Assembly: GCF_902459465.1 (NCBI RefSeq)
Contig: NC_047082.1
Location: forward strand, 3,906,001-3,970,000
Direction of reading: 5' to 3'
DNA: 64,000 nt
Origin: Asterias rubens
Lineage: Eukaryota; Echinodermata; Asteroidea; Forcipulatida; Asteriidae
Part shown: one piece after another, positions 23,095 to 33,496 of the stretch
Layout of the letters: every line of letters starts with the position of its first letter
Position numbering within the stretch: position 1 is the stretch's first letter
Translations under genes and position numbers: made by a program
Notes under the pieces: generated by a model
The model's database searches: none
Seen by the model: only the letters and a program-made list of their open reading frames with translations
What the model was told of the DNA's origin: nothing

Positions 23095-23386
23095 CTTCAG
23101 TTTGAATGTCGTTGCAACCAATCCAGAACCCTGGCCATTGGCAGCTGCATATGTTGAGGATGTGTTGTAACTCTTCTTCGGATTGAGGGACAACCATCAC
23201 CCCACCCAACTCAACACAAATCTGCTTGCCCTCTTCCCATGTAACTTTGACATCATGCATCTTGTAGCATTTGTCTCGCCACTGACTCCAAGTAGGAGGG
23301 CATTGCTTCCAACACCGCCCGTTTACAGCAGCGTAGTCTGCCATCATAAATATACCAACAACACCCAGCAGTTTGCTCGCCAACAT
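23095..23386 (-). pseudogene. C-type lectin 2: orphan 5' exon
   Basis: One exon encoding 97 residues plus a phase-1 donor (GAAG followed by GTTTGT): signal peptide MLASKLLGVVGIFMMADYAA, CPPTWSQWRDKCYK, QICVELGG and FWIGCNDIQTE. It is intact, with no stop or frameshift. No 3' lectin exon lies between it and the next 5' exon (lectin 1, 21.6 kb), whereas every other copy has one. Either it is a truncated duplicate, or it splices over lectin 1's 5' exon to the 3' exon at 19190, acting as an alternative first exon; phases are compatible. Transcript data would decide. I class it as a partial gene. Confidence 0.75.
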
Positions 23387-23576
23387 TTTGCCGACCATCT
23401 CTTGACAAATTTAAATTGCTGCTAGATAAGGTCCACCCTTCACAGGATGGAACTTCATCAATAATTGCCTTAATTGCCACCTCATCCAGTCACAAAAAAA
23501 AAAAGAATCGCACTAAGTGCACACTTAGTTGGTCAATAATTCATATTAATGGTTGGTTAATAATACATATTAATGG

Positions 23577-23816
23577 TTGGTTAGCCCTTCAACCGGCCCC
23601 CGCAGCCTCAGTCGGCTGCGTCCACTGACCAAGGAGGGGAGCCTCCCCTCTTCAGTCAGCGTACGTGGGTCCCCCCAATCTAAGGTCAAGCGCCCCGGCA
23701 AGTGCAAGAAAACTAGCGCTGGGGCAGCAACCAAGAGAGGTAGGGCTAAAGGTAACTCGATTCCGGAGCACACCGCGCCCTCTCTCGACGAAGCCTCAGG
23801 GTCACTGCAGCCGTAG
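23577..23816 (+). other. GC-rich duplicated open stretch, unrecognised
   Basis: A frame of about 79 codons is rich in basic and Pro/Ser residues (for example KVKRPGKCKKTSAGAATKRG). The paralogue at 29640-29880 keeps most of the sequence but has an 8-bp difference that shifts the frame. GC content is far above its neighbours. It could be a captured retroelement coding fragment or a CpG-rich promoter. No family recognised. Confidence 0.25.
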
Positions 23817-24359
23817 GGCTTCTCCCCCCCCCCCCCCCACCGGCTCAGCGTCACCGGCCCTTGCCGGCCACATGGGTTCCCCAACGACAGTCATTGACAA
23901 GACACCCGCCCAAGCCATAGGCTGTGGTGCGCTTGTGATTGGTTAAAGGATTGGTGACAATTATAGACACTTTGACAATTGAAAATTTCGAAGTTTGAAG
24001 TATTTTTTCAAAAACTTTGTGAAGAATCTGTTTCTTGCGCGTGGGTTGTGTGCACATGCACGCTCTAAGATATAGATTACGCGCGCGACCAACACGAGTA
24101 TGCCAGCAGGTTATAAACAGCTCTATCTGGTCATTATCAACACCCAAACGTGACGCGCTTTCCACCAATAGGAGTAGCGAAACTGTCTGGGGTATTTATG
24201 AATGTCTTTTTATAACTGTTCCAAGTTGATTATGTTATACTTTGTGAGAAAACGGCAAAAACTTTCACTGTATTTTCATTAAGAGGAGAATCCATGCATC
24301 CATGTTTAGTGAGGTGACATTGAGTACCAACCGCTTCTCAATTTGTTGTTTTCCTCTAG

Positions 24360-24491
24360 ATATCACATTGCAATTTGGAGAATGAGTCTAATCAGTTTCA
24401 TTCTGAGCTAGAAGGTAGATCAAAAGCCTCGCTGAGCAGCTTCAGAAAGCTCTTAAAGATCATCAAGATGCAAAGGAGTATCATGCAAAAG
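24360..24491 (+). pseudogene. Coiled-coil exon relic, copy 2 of 3
   Basis: 132 nt (44 codons, open throughout) lie between an acceptor (TTTTCCTCTAG) and a consensus donor (GTAAGAAAA). The open frame begins HCNLENESNQFHSELEGR. A single-base shift after that gives the better coiled-coil reading (IKSLAEQLQKALKDHQDAKE), so an ancestral exon seems to have lost or gained one base. Differences from copy 3 include an in-frame 3-bp indel. No upstream or downstream partner exon was found. Confidence 0.45.
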
Positions 24492-25008
24492 GTAAGAAAA
24501 CAATTTGTTATATGCTAAGGGTGAGTGGAATACACTCTAGTTTTTCAGTGCCCTGTTATGTTGGTTCCAAGGCTCTCCAGTTGTGTAGTCACAAACAGAT
24601 ATATAGTGAAGAAAGTCTAGACGCTATAACATCTCGGACCACTCACCACCAAAAGGCGCTATCATTCTTGTAACCGCTATTATCACACCATGGGCCTTTC
24701 TCAAACCTCGGCTTGGGCTCTGGCTCTGGCTCCAGGCTTCGTCTGCTGATGTTTGAACCACCACGTGCAAAATACACTGCTCTTAAAATGTATACACCTA
24801 AAGGTTTATACACCCCCTCGTTCAACCATCTTTAACTCATAAACTCTCTGAGGTATTATGAATTAGGGATTGACAGTGTGAGGAGCCGGTCTTCACTGTG
24901 TGGTAATGACCAGTTTGGTTTTTATTGCTGTTAATGGTTGGTTGGGGGTAATTTCACACAGTCATTTTGAGAAGTTGAGTAAAACATGGCTTTTTGTGCA
25001 TAATGTAT

Positions 25009-26218
25009 TTATTTTGAGCTTGCAGTGCTGAGAGAATAAAACATAAACATCATCAATGTATTCTTACATTGTACATTTGAACATTTGATCAATTGTTCAC
25101 TACTAAGGGAATGAAAGGGTAGCGGCGAGTTCTTAAACGGCTGTTTAAAAACCGGCAGGGTCATTGCCGGACAAAGAAACATGACCAATATGGTCGAAAC
25201 ATGATAATGGTAACCATAGGTCAAGTCCAAGAATTTGGACATTACTTTACATAAAATGGGACAAAGCAGCTATAATTATATAAAATGCATCTAGACTGTC
25301 TCAAGTTTCAAAAAAGTTATTAATGTTTAAAAACAATCCTGAACATACAAACAGTTGACTGGCATGGTTACACTGAGATTTGCAAATATCTCTCTACATG
25401 AGCTGTTGACCAAACTACAAGATCTTTTCTGATTTGACAGTTCATGTCAAGTGGCAGCCCTGCAAGTGGCAATACCATTCCACCTTTCACACTCCCTCTG
25501 TTAAACCAGAGATTGATAAAGGAACATTACAGAATTAGTTTGGCTAGCAAAACGTTGCTGGCAGTGTAAGCATTTTATGTAATCCACCATATATACGTAA
25601 ACTGACAAACCTGTAGAAGTTTGAGATCGATCGGCCATCTGGGTAACGAGAGAATAGTGAAAAACCGATGACACATTTTGCATGACATCTATGCCAAAAC
25701 AAAATTGAATAAAACGCTCCCTGAGCGATAAACTCCAAACGCAAAATTATATTATTTATTGTTCATCAAATTAATGTGAAATTTCAGACAGAAATATTTC
25801 AAAGGATGTTTTCTACTATAAATCATCATTAGACCGTGTAAGTTTTATGTCAATTTGTGATCTTCACCATCGTTGTTTGTTACCAATTCTGTAACGTTCC
25901 AAAATGAAAGAATCGTATTTTGTACTGAAAACTTGGAACTACGGTTGGAATTTTTTTAACTATGTATAGAGTCATATCATTCTATCATTCTTATGATTCA
26001 CATAGTCCTTGATAACTGTGTTTATGTGTGTGTCAGATTCATGAGAGAACACAGTCCACTATTTTGAAGAACCAAATTTTTGACTCCACAAAAACGTATG
26101 TACCACTTTTTGTATTTCCAGAGGCAAATTTACATTTTATTACATCATGGTGTTTATTTGTGGGTGAACAACTCTTCAAAATGGAAAAGGAGCAAATTCC
26201 AAACTGCAACATTTTGAG
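25009..26218. other. Non-coding part of block 2
   Basis: Collinear with 31020-33066. At 25540-25700 there is a strongly diverged piece resembling the middle of family A. No gene recognised. Confidence 0.5.
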
Positions 26219-26348
26219 AGATTTAAAGCATAATAGATGTTAAATTTGCATCGGGGATAAAGAATATTAATTTTGGTTTTTACCCATACACCGATGTGTG
26301 TTAGCACTGTATACTCAGTACTTTCCCGAGTCCTCAAGATTTAAAGCA
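26219..26348 (-). mobile_element. 5'-truncated SINE S1 with 12-bp target duplication
   Basis: A 106-bp SINE S1 tail in reverse orientation (26231-26336) is flanked by AGATTTAAAGCA on both sides. Block 3 has the uninterrupted target at 33067-33078, so the insertion is later than the duplication. Confidence 0.9.
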
Positions 26349-26746
26349 ATCGCACAACATCAGTAAACAGGATTTTCCAGAGGCCCACACTTCGTGTATC
26401 ACAACTTGACAAACATGGAGTCGGGAGAAAAAAAACGGGAAAACCCACCCTTTTTTCCTCACACTTCGCCATGTCATGAAATGTGTTTAAAATAAATCTG
26501 TTATTCTCGATATCGAGTATTGATAATTGTTTTAATGTTTTCTCAAAAAGTAAAGCATTTCATGGAATAATATTTCAAGGGAAGTCTTTCACCATTACAT
26601 GTACCTTCTGTAAACCCTGTAAGTTTTTTTGTAAACCTGTGAACTTTTAATTTTTGTTCTGTTCAGAAAGTGTCCAATGGCTTTAAAGGCAATGTGCCAC
26701 TATAACTTTCATAAAAAGTAGTTTGCTTAGAATTTTGAGCAACCTT

Positions 26747-28679
26747 TCACAGAAGCAACAGTGCTGGTGCAATGGGGCGTTGACAGATTAACTTGCGTGT
26801 GTATCCACAATTCGCATCGTTCCAGCCTACATGGTCAGCCCAGCCTATGGCACAATCTTCGTTGCCTCTGTAATTATTTGGCTCACCATCCATCCATCTC
26901 TTGTCCTTCAGGTCAATAGTACCTTCACCACCCAAACACACCCAAGTACCTGAACAAAGTCAATTCCAAATAAAAACTTTGTCTCATTACATCAAATATT
27001 GAGAGCGGGATCATTTGTATGGAAGTACACATTGTCTATGTTTAGGAATAGATTCAATTTTCCAGCCTGTAGTTTTCAAACAATTTTGTTGTTGAGATAT
27101 TTGTATCAATACTATAGAATATTTAAAAAGAAGATTTGGTTTCATAGCAAAATAATATAAAGTTGTTTTTGTCGCTTTCGCTACGCGCAAGACTTGTGCA
27201 GTTTGTTGAACTGTTCTCTGTTGCTGATTGCCACATTCTAACACCATCCCGGGTATTGAACACAAATTCACGACTCTTGTTAATCCACATTCCACACTAC
27301 TGCGCTATGGAACTCCCCAACCTTTTTTTCGCCCACCGACTCTGTTGCAATTCAAGAGGAACGACAATAGATATTTCCTCTTACTTTGAATTTTTTGCTT
27401 ATTTTCCATGTAGCCCTCATGCCCTACATGTAGATGGCATGTTAATATTGGTTTAATATTTATTTAAAAATGCCATCGCAGCATACCGCTGAATTGCGTT
27501 ATAATTTACAATAATTAAAAAATATTACATTAGTTATTAAAAAGCTTTATAATAGAAAATACATAGTGAACATTTGATATAAAAAAAATCACAAAAGCAA
27601 AGGCCTGCCAGATATGTACAAACAGGTTCACTACAGACCAGAAAATTAAGCAATTATATTAACATGGTTCTAGGAGTTCAGGAGCTTGGTGAGGTAGGGC
27701 AAGGGGCTGTTTTGGAATCTTTTGGTGTTGCAGTGAAACATACCAAACCGTGCTCGTTGGCGGAGTTGCATAGATGAGTTGTTTACAGAAGCAGGGAACC
27801 ACCTCGAAAATCTCACAGAAGCGCTTGCCTTCTCTGCAAATTGGTGGCAGAGTTTGTTTCTTCGAGACTGGAGGGAGTCCAATTGAAGAATAGACAAAGC
27901 ATCGTGGTATGTTGTGTAGTCCTTAGAGAGGATGTAGTGACATACACGCTTCTGGATCTTCTCGAGGTGGTTCACCTGCTTCTGGGTAAGGCCAGCATTC
28001 CAAACAGGGGCTGCGTATTCAAGGACTGGACGAATATGTATACTTTGTATACTGTGAGGAGTTCTTCAGCGTCTAGTCCAGCATCCTTCAATTTCCTTAG
28101 CATGAACAGCTTTCTGTTGGCGTTACTATACATCGAGTCTACTTGGCCCTCCCATTTTAGATTTTGTTCAATGATTACCCCCAGTAGTTTGACCTTGTCC
28201 ACGATGGCGAGTTTCTGGTCAGAGATACGGACATCCACGTCGGGGATGGGTTTTCGTTCGAAGTACACCTCAGACCTGCCAACCTGTACGCATTTTGAGT
28301 ACCATGCACGCATTTTGAGTACATGTACCATGGAAATTAAACTAATTTTCACAAGTATATCTTGACCATCAATTCTAAGACTTGTGTACAAACCTTCGGC
28401 GTCAATGTCGTTGCAACCAATCCAGAAATATTCGCATCCGCACATGTTGAGGATGTGTTGTAACTCTTCTTCGGATTGAGGGACAACCATCACCCCACCC
28501 ATCTCAACACAAATCTGCTTGCCCTCTTCCCATGGAACGTCGGCATCATGCATCTTGTAGCAATTGTCTTGCAACTGGCTCCAAGTAGGGGGGCATGGCT
28601 TCCAACACCGCCCGTTTACAGAAGCATAGTTTGCCATCATAAATATACCAACAACACCCAGCAGTTTGCTCGCCAACAT
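26747..28679 (-). CDS. Secreted C-type lectin 3 (EPN, intact WND)
   Basis: Exons 28679-28394 and 26949-26747, phase-1 intron, 162 aa. The N-terminus is a signal peptide (LLGVVGIFMMANYASVNG). The lectin domain follows: CPPTWSQLQDNCYK, QICVEMGG, an extra cysteine pair MCGC, FWIGCND; exon 2 has TWVCLGGE, WMDGEPNN, NEDC, GWNDANC and RKLICQRP. EPN, the acidic residue in NED and WND supply the full set of calcium-site residues, so this copy best fits an active mannose/fucose-type lectin secreted outside the cell. The intron contains a 5'-truncated LINE that is absent from lectin 4's intron. The upstream codon aligned with MVCK of other copies is Ile here, supporting MLASK as start. The TATA-like stretch of lectins 1 and 4 is deleted upstream. 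Confidence 0.9.
27445..28330 (-). mobile_element. 5'-truncated CR1/L2-type LINE in lectin 3 intron
   Basis: Minus-strand translation gives a reverse transcriptase C-terminal region (KVKLLGVIIEQNLKWEGQVD, then FMLRKLKDAGLDAEELLTVY). After a frameshift near 28020 it continues RPVLEYAAPVWNAGLTQKQV and LEKIQKRVCHYIL to a stop at 27670, followed by an AT-rich 3' part. These are standard motifs downstream of the catalytic core in jockey/CR1-superfamily LINEs. Dead copy. Lectin 4's intron (about 34190-34215) shows the site without it. Confidence 0.85.
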
Positions 28680-28779
28680 TTTGCAGACAATCTCTTGACA
28701 AAATGAAATTGCTGCTAGATAAGGTCCGCCCTTCACAGGATGGAACTTCATCAATAATTGCCTTAATTGCCACCTCATC

Positions 28780-29589
28780 AAGTCACAAAAAAAAAAAAAC
28801 TCGCACTAATTACTAAAACATAATAAGAAAACATATAATGTGAAGTTAATCCTGCTTTCACTTCCATTTAGATGAGCATGAGTGACATGTCTTTTGCCAA
28901 GTATGCCCACACAGTTTGATGGCATTAAGAGTGGGATGTGTTGAAAATTACACAAACTATGTCATAAGGCTGATACTGTATAAAAAAAGCTCCACTTATC
29001 AACGGGTTAACACCTTCTTTTTTTGACATGGGATATTTATGTGCTAGGCTCATTGGTGCAAAGAGTTTTCTGCCCCTAAATAATAAAACCATCCTTGAGA
29101 CCGGACCCCTCCCACTGTATGATATAAATGTTGAATGGCCCAATTTAGGATATCAATGAATATGACTCGAAGGTCATAACACTATAAAATGGAGAAATTG
29201 CATAGTCTACTTCACTCTACTATATACCGGTAGAGTTGAATTACTTATTTGCATATTTCCTATGCCGCCAGGCAATTTTGCTAAGACTTTACACACATTA
29301 GCGCCCACAACCGTCCTACCCACAATGCCCCATGGCATACTTGCCACAAAGTCACCCTCTTTTCTTTTAGCAACAGTTGGGTGAGGACGTAAATAATTCT
29401 GTGTCCAACAGTTTACCAATTTTTTTAAAACACCTTACCTTTATTGCTGAGATCTGAAATAAAGACAGATTGAAGATAGTGGAGTTGTTGTTTAGTTAAA
29501 GTGTTTAAGATAAAGATCATTATTGAATAGAGTAGTTCAAGGAAATTGAGGAGGGCTCTGACTGTCTGAACTAGGTGTGCGTCCATTCC
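28780..29589. other. Intergenic upstream of lectin 3
   Basis: No gene recognised. The first about 60 bp match the sequence upstream of lectin 2. Confidence 0.35.
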
Positions 29590-29639
29590 CCCGGGACAGT
29601 CAGAGCTCTCGTAGGGCTGCGCCGGTGACACTCTGTCGC

Positions 29640-29880
29640 TGGGCTCGCAGCCATTCAACCGGCCCCCACAGCCTCAGTCGGCTGCGTCCACTGACCAAGG
29701 AGGGGAGCCTTCCCGCTCCCCCTCTTCGCTCAGCGTACATGGGTCCCCCCAATCTAAGGTCAAGCGCCCCGGCAATTGCAAGAAAACTAGCGCTGGGGCA
29801 GCAACCAAGAGAGGTAGGGCTAAAGGTAACTCCATTCCGGAGCACACCGCGCCCTCTCTCGACGAAGCCTTATGGTCACC
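29640..29880 (+). other. GC-rich duplicated open stretch, paralogue
   Basis: Counterpart of 23577-23816, with an extra 8 bp near 29715 that changes the frame relative to block 2. The frame therefore was not conserved after duplication, which argues against a coding role today. Confidence 0.25.
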
Positions 29881-30402
29881 TTGCCGGCCACATGGGTTCC
29901 CCAACGTCAGTCATTGACAAGCTGTTGTGAAGCCACCCGATCCGATCGACCCCCGCCCACGCCATAGGCTGTGGTGTGCTTGCGATTGGTTGAAGGATTG
30001 GTGACAATTATAGACACTTTGACAATTGAAAGTTTCGAAGTTTGAAGTATTTTTTCAAAAACTTTGTGAAGAATCTGTTTCTTTCGCGTGGGTTGTGTGC
30101 ACATGCACGCTCTAAGATATAGATTACGCGCGCGACCAACACGCGGAAGCCAGCAGGTTATAAACAGCTCTAGCTGGTCACTATCACCCAAACGTGACGC
30201 GCTCTTCACCAATAGGAGTAGCGAAACTGTCTGGGGTATTTATGAATGTCTTTTTATAACTGTTCCAAGTTGATTATGTCATACTTTGTGAGAAAACGGC
30301 AAAAACTTTCACTGTATTTTCATTAAGAGGTGAATCCATGCATCCATGTTTAGTGAGGTGACATTGAGTACCAACCGCTTCTCAATTTTTTGTTTCCTCT
30401 AG

Positions 30403-30537
30403 ATATCACATTGCAATTTGGAGAATGAGAAGTCCAATCAGTTTCATTCTGAGCTAGAAGGTAGATCAAAAGCCTCGCTGGGCAGCTTCAGAAAGCTCTT
30501 AAAGATCATCAAGATGCAAAGGAGTATCATGCAAAAG
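30403..30537 (+). pseudogene. Coiled-coil exon relic, copy 3 of 3
   Basis: 135 nt, open for 45 codons, with acceptor TTTCCTCTAG and donor GTAAGAAAA preserved. The same one-base phase break as in copy 2 separates NLENEKSNQFHSELEGR from the IKSLAGQLQKALKDHQDAKE reading. Confidence 0.45.
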
Positions 30538-31143
30538 GTAAGAAAACAATATGTTATATGCTAAGCGTGAGTGGAATACACTCTAGTTTTTCAGTGCCCT
30601 GTTGTGTTGGTTCCCAGGCTCTCCAGTTGTGTAGTCACAAACAGATATATAGTGAAAATTCGAAAGTCTAGATGCTATAACATCTCGGACCACTCACCAA
30701 CAAAAGGCGCTATCATTCTTGTAACCGCTATTATCACACCATGGGCCTTTCTCAAACCTCGGCTTGGGCTCTGGCTATACACCGAAAGGTTTATACACCC
30801 CCTCGTTCAACCAACTTTAACTCATAAACTCTCTGAGGTATTATGAATTAGGGATTGACAGTGTGAGGAGCCGGTCTTCACTGTGTGGTAATGACCAGTT
30901 GTTGTTTTTTTGCTGTTAATGGTTGGTTAGGGGTAATTTCACACAGTCATTTTGAGAAGTTGAGTAAAACATGGCTTTTTGTGCATAATGTATTTATTTT
31001 GAGCTTGCAGTGCTGAGAGAATAAAACATACATTGTAAACATCATCAATGTATTCTTACATTGTACATTTGAACATTTGATCAAATTGTTCACTACTAAG
31101 GGAATAAAAGGGTAGCGGCGAGTTCTTAAACGGCTGTTTAAAA

Positions 31144-31217
31144 ACCGGCAGGGTCATTGCCGTGCGATAATGGCCCGAGCTCAAGGGCCTTTATTGCACG
31201 GCCATGACCCTGCAAGG
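31144..31217. mobile_element. Foldback element, family GCAGGGTC, second copy
   Basis: GGCAGGGTCATTGCCGTGC and its inverted complement GCACGGCCATGACCCTGC surround a short GGGCCTTTATTGC stem. Similar to 12604-12680. Confidence 0.8.
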
Positions 31218-33066
31218 TTTTAAATGGTCGCTTAAGAACGAGTCACTACTCTTATAATCCCATTCATAAGTGCCATTTTGTTAAAAAACGTAATCAAGTA
31301 AAACTATAGAAAAGTCAATAATTTGAGGCTTGTACATATTTTTTTTTTTTACTTTGTAAAAAATCTGTTTGGTGTGCGTGGGTTTTGCGTACGCGTGCTT
31401 AGAAATTAATTACCCGCTGTTTTTAAAAGCTCTGAATTGCGATCCGCGTAATAAATTGGCGTATATGAGCTTGCGCACTCGACACCCGGAAGCCAGCCGT
31501 TTATAAACGGCTCCAGCTGGTCTTTATCAACTGTTTAAACACCCCCCGTGACGCGCTCTCCACCTTTAGGAATAGGGAAAATGCCTGGGATATTTATGAA
31601 TGTCCATTTAAAGTATACAATATATCTTGAATGTCTCAATTTAAATTTGAAACATTTTCAGATCTTGAATTTCAAAAGATAATTACAATATTATACAGGT
31701 ACAGTGTCGCAAAACTGCACATCAATATAGACTTTTATCATATCTTTTTACATGTTTAAAGATTCAAATCCCACATAATCAACCCTGTTCACATAGTTCT
31801 ACACAATGCATCTAGATTGTCTCAACTTACATTTGAAACATTTTCTAAACATTGAAAACAAGTTACAATAGTATGCGATAACTCAAAACCATCGTTATAG
31901 ACCTTTATCGTGGTACGACCATCTTGATTTTCTCCCATTTAATACAATGTAACCAAACTGAGACTAGAAGGAGAAATAGTCTGGCTCCAATAAATATTAG
32001 CATTCAGTACTGTTATTGGACAAAGAAACATGACCAATATGGTCGAAACATGATAATGGTAACCATAGGTCAAGTCCAAGAATTTGGACATTACTTCACA
32101 TAACATGGGACAAAGCAGCTATAATTACATAAAATGCATCTAGACTATCTCAAGTTTCAAAAAAGTTATTAATGTTTCAAAAAGTTCCTGAACATACAAA
32201 CAGTTGACTGGCATGGTTACACTGAAATTTGCAAATATCTCTCTACATGAGCTGTTGACCCAACTACAAGATCTTTTCTGATTTGACAGTTCATGTCAAG
32301 TGGCAGCCCTGCAAGTGGCAATACCATTCCACCTTTCACACTCCCTCTGTTAAACCAGAGATTGATAAAGGAACATTACAGAGTTAGTTTGGCTAGCAAA
32401 AATTTGCTGGCAGTGTAAGCACTTTATGTAATCCACCATATACATAAACTGACAAACCTGTAGAAGTTTGAGATCGATCGGCCATCTGGGTAACGAGAGA
32501 ATAGTGAAAAACCGATGACACATTTTGCATGACATCTATGCCAAAACAAAATTGAATAAAACGCTCCCTGAGCGATAAACTCCAAACGCAAAATTATATT
32601 ATTTATTGTTCATCAAATTAATGTGAAATTTCAGACAGAAATATTTCAAAGGATGTTTTCTACTATAAATCATCATTAGACCGTGTAAGTTTTATGTCAA
32701 TTTGTGATCTTCACCATCGTTGTTTGTTACCAATTCTGTAACGTTCCAAAATGAAAGAATCGTATTTTGTACTGAAAACTTGGAACTACGGTTGGAATTT
32801 TTTTAACTATGTATAGAGTCATATCATTCTATCATTCTTATGATTCACATAGTCCTTGATAACTGTGTTTATGTGTGTGTCAGATTCATGACAGAACACA
32901 GTCCACTATTTTGAAGAACCAAATTTTTGACTCCACAAAAATGTATGTACCACTTTTTGTATTTCCAGAGGCAAATTTACATTTTATTACATCATAGGTG
33001 TTTATTTGTGGGTGAACCACTCTTCAAAATGGAAAAGGAGAAAATTCCAAACTGCAACATTTTGAG
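31218..33066. other. Non-coding part of block 3
   Basis: 31905-32015 is a diverged copy of a foldback family (CATCTTGATTTTCTCCC and CCAAACTGAGACTAGAAGG). The remainder parallels 25170-26218. No gene. Confidence 0.45.
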
Positions 33067-33496
33067 AGATTTAAAGCAATCGCACAACATCGGTAAACAG
33101 GATTTTCCAAAGGCCCACACTTCGTGTATCACAACTTGACAAACATGTGAAAATTTAGGCTCAATCGGTCATCGGAGTCGGGAGAAAAAAACTGGAAAAC
33201 CCACCCTTGTTTTCTCACCTTTCGCCATGTCATGACATGTGTTTAATATAAATCTGTTATTCTCGATATCGAGAATTGATAATTGTTTTAATGTTTTCAC
33301 AAAAAGTAAAGCATTTCATGGAATAATATTTCAAGGGAAGTCTTTCACCATTACCTTCTGTAAACCCTGTAAAGTTATTTGTAAATCTGTGAACTTTTAA
33401 TTTTTGATCTGTTCAGAAAGTGTCCAATGGCTTTCGAGGCAGTGTGCCACTATAACTTTCATAAAAAGTAGTTTGGCCAGAATTTTGAGCAACCTT

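Larger units (their letters stand above)
23570..26960. repeat. Segmental duplication, block 2
   Basis: Long collinear similarity to 29645-33700 (block 3): GC-rich open stretch, exon relic, single-arm foldback, the GAGTAAAACATGGC stretch, family-A-like relics and the lectin 3' exon. Weaker similarity to 15500-19190 (block 1) covers the exon relic, foldback, GAGTAA.ACATGGC and lectin 3' exon. Relative to block 3 it lacks about 855 bp at 25169 and has an extra SINE at 26231. Confidence 0.85.

Noticed and set aside
27841-28365. 174-codon plus-strand frame
   Set aside because: Antisense shadow of the LINE reverse transcriptase fragment and lectin intron.
27972-28781. 269-codon minus-strand frame as a single gene
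   Set aside because: It is lectin 3 exon 1 read through its donor into a LINE fragment. The paralogues show the splice site and lack the LINE.
23577-29930. GC-rich basic/proline-rich frames as a duplicated gene
   Set aside because: An 8-bp indel between the two copies shifts the frame, and no splice partners or recognised domain were found; kept only as a low-confidence note.
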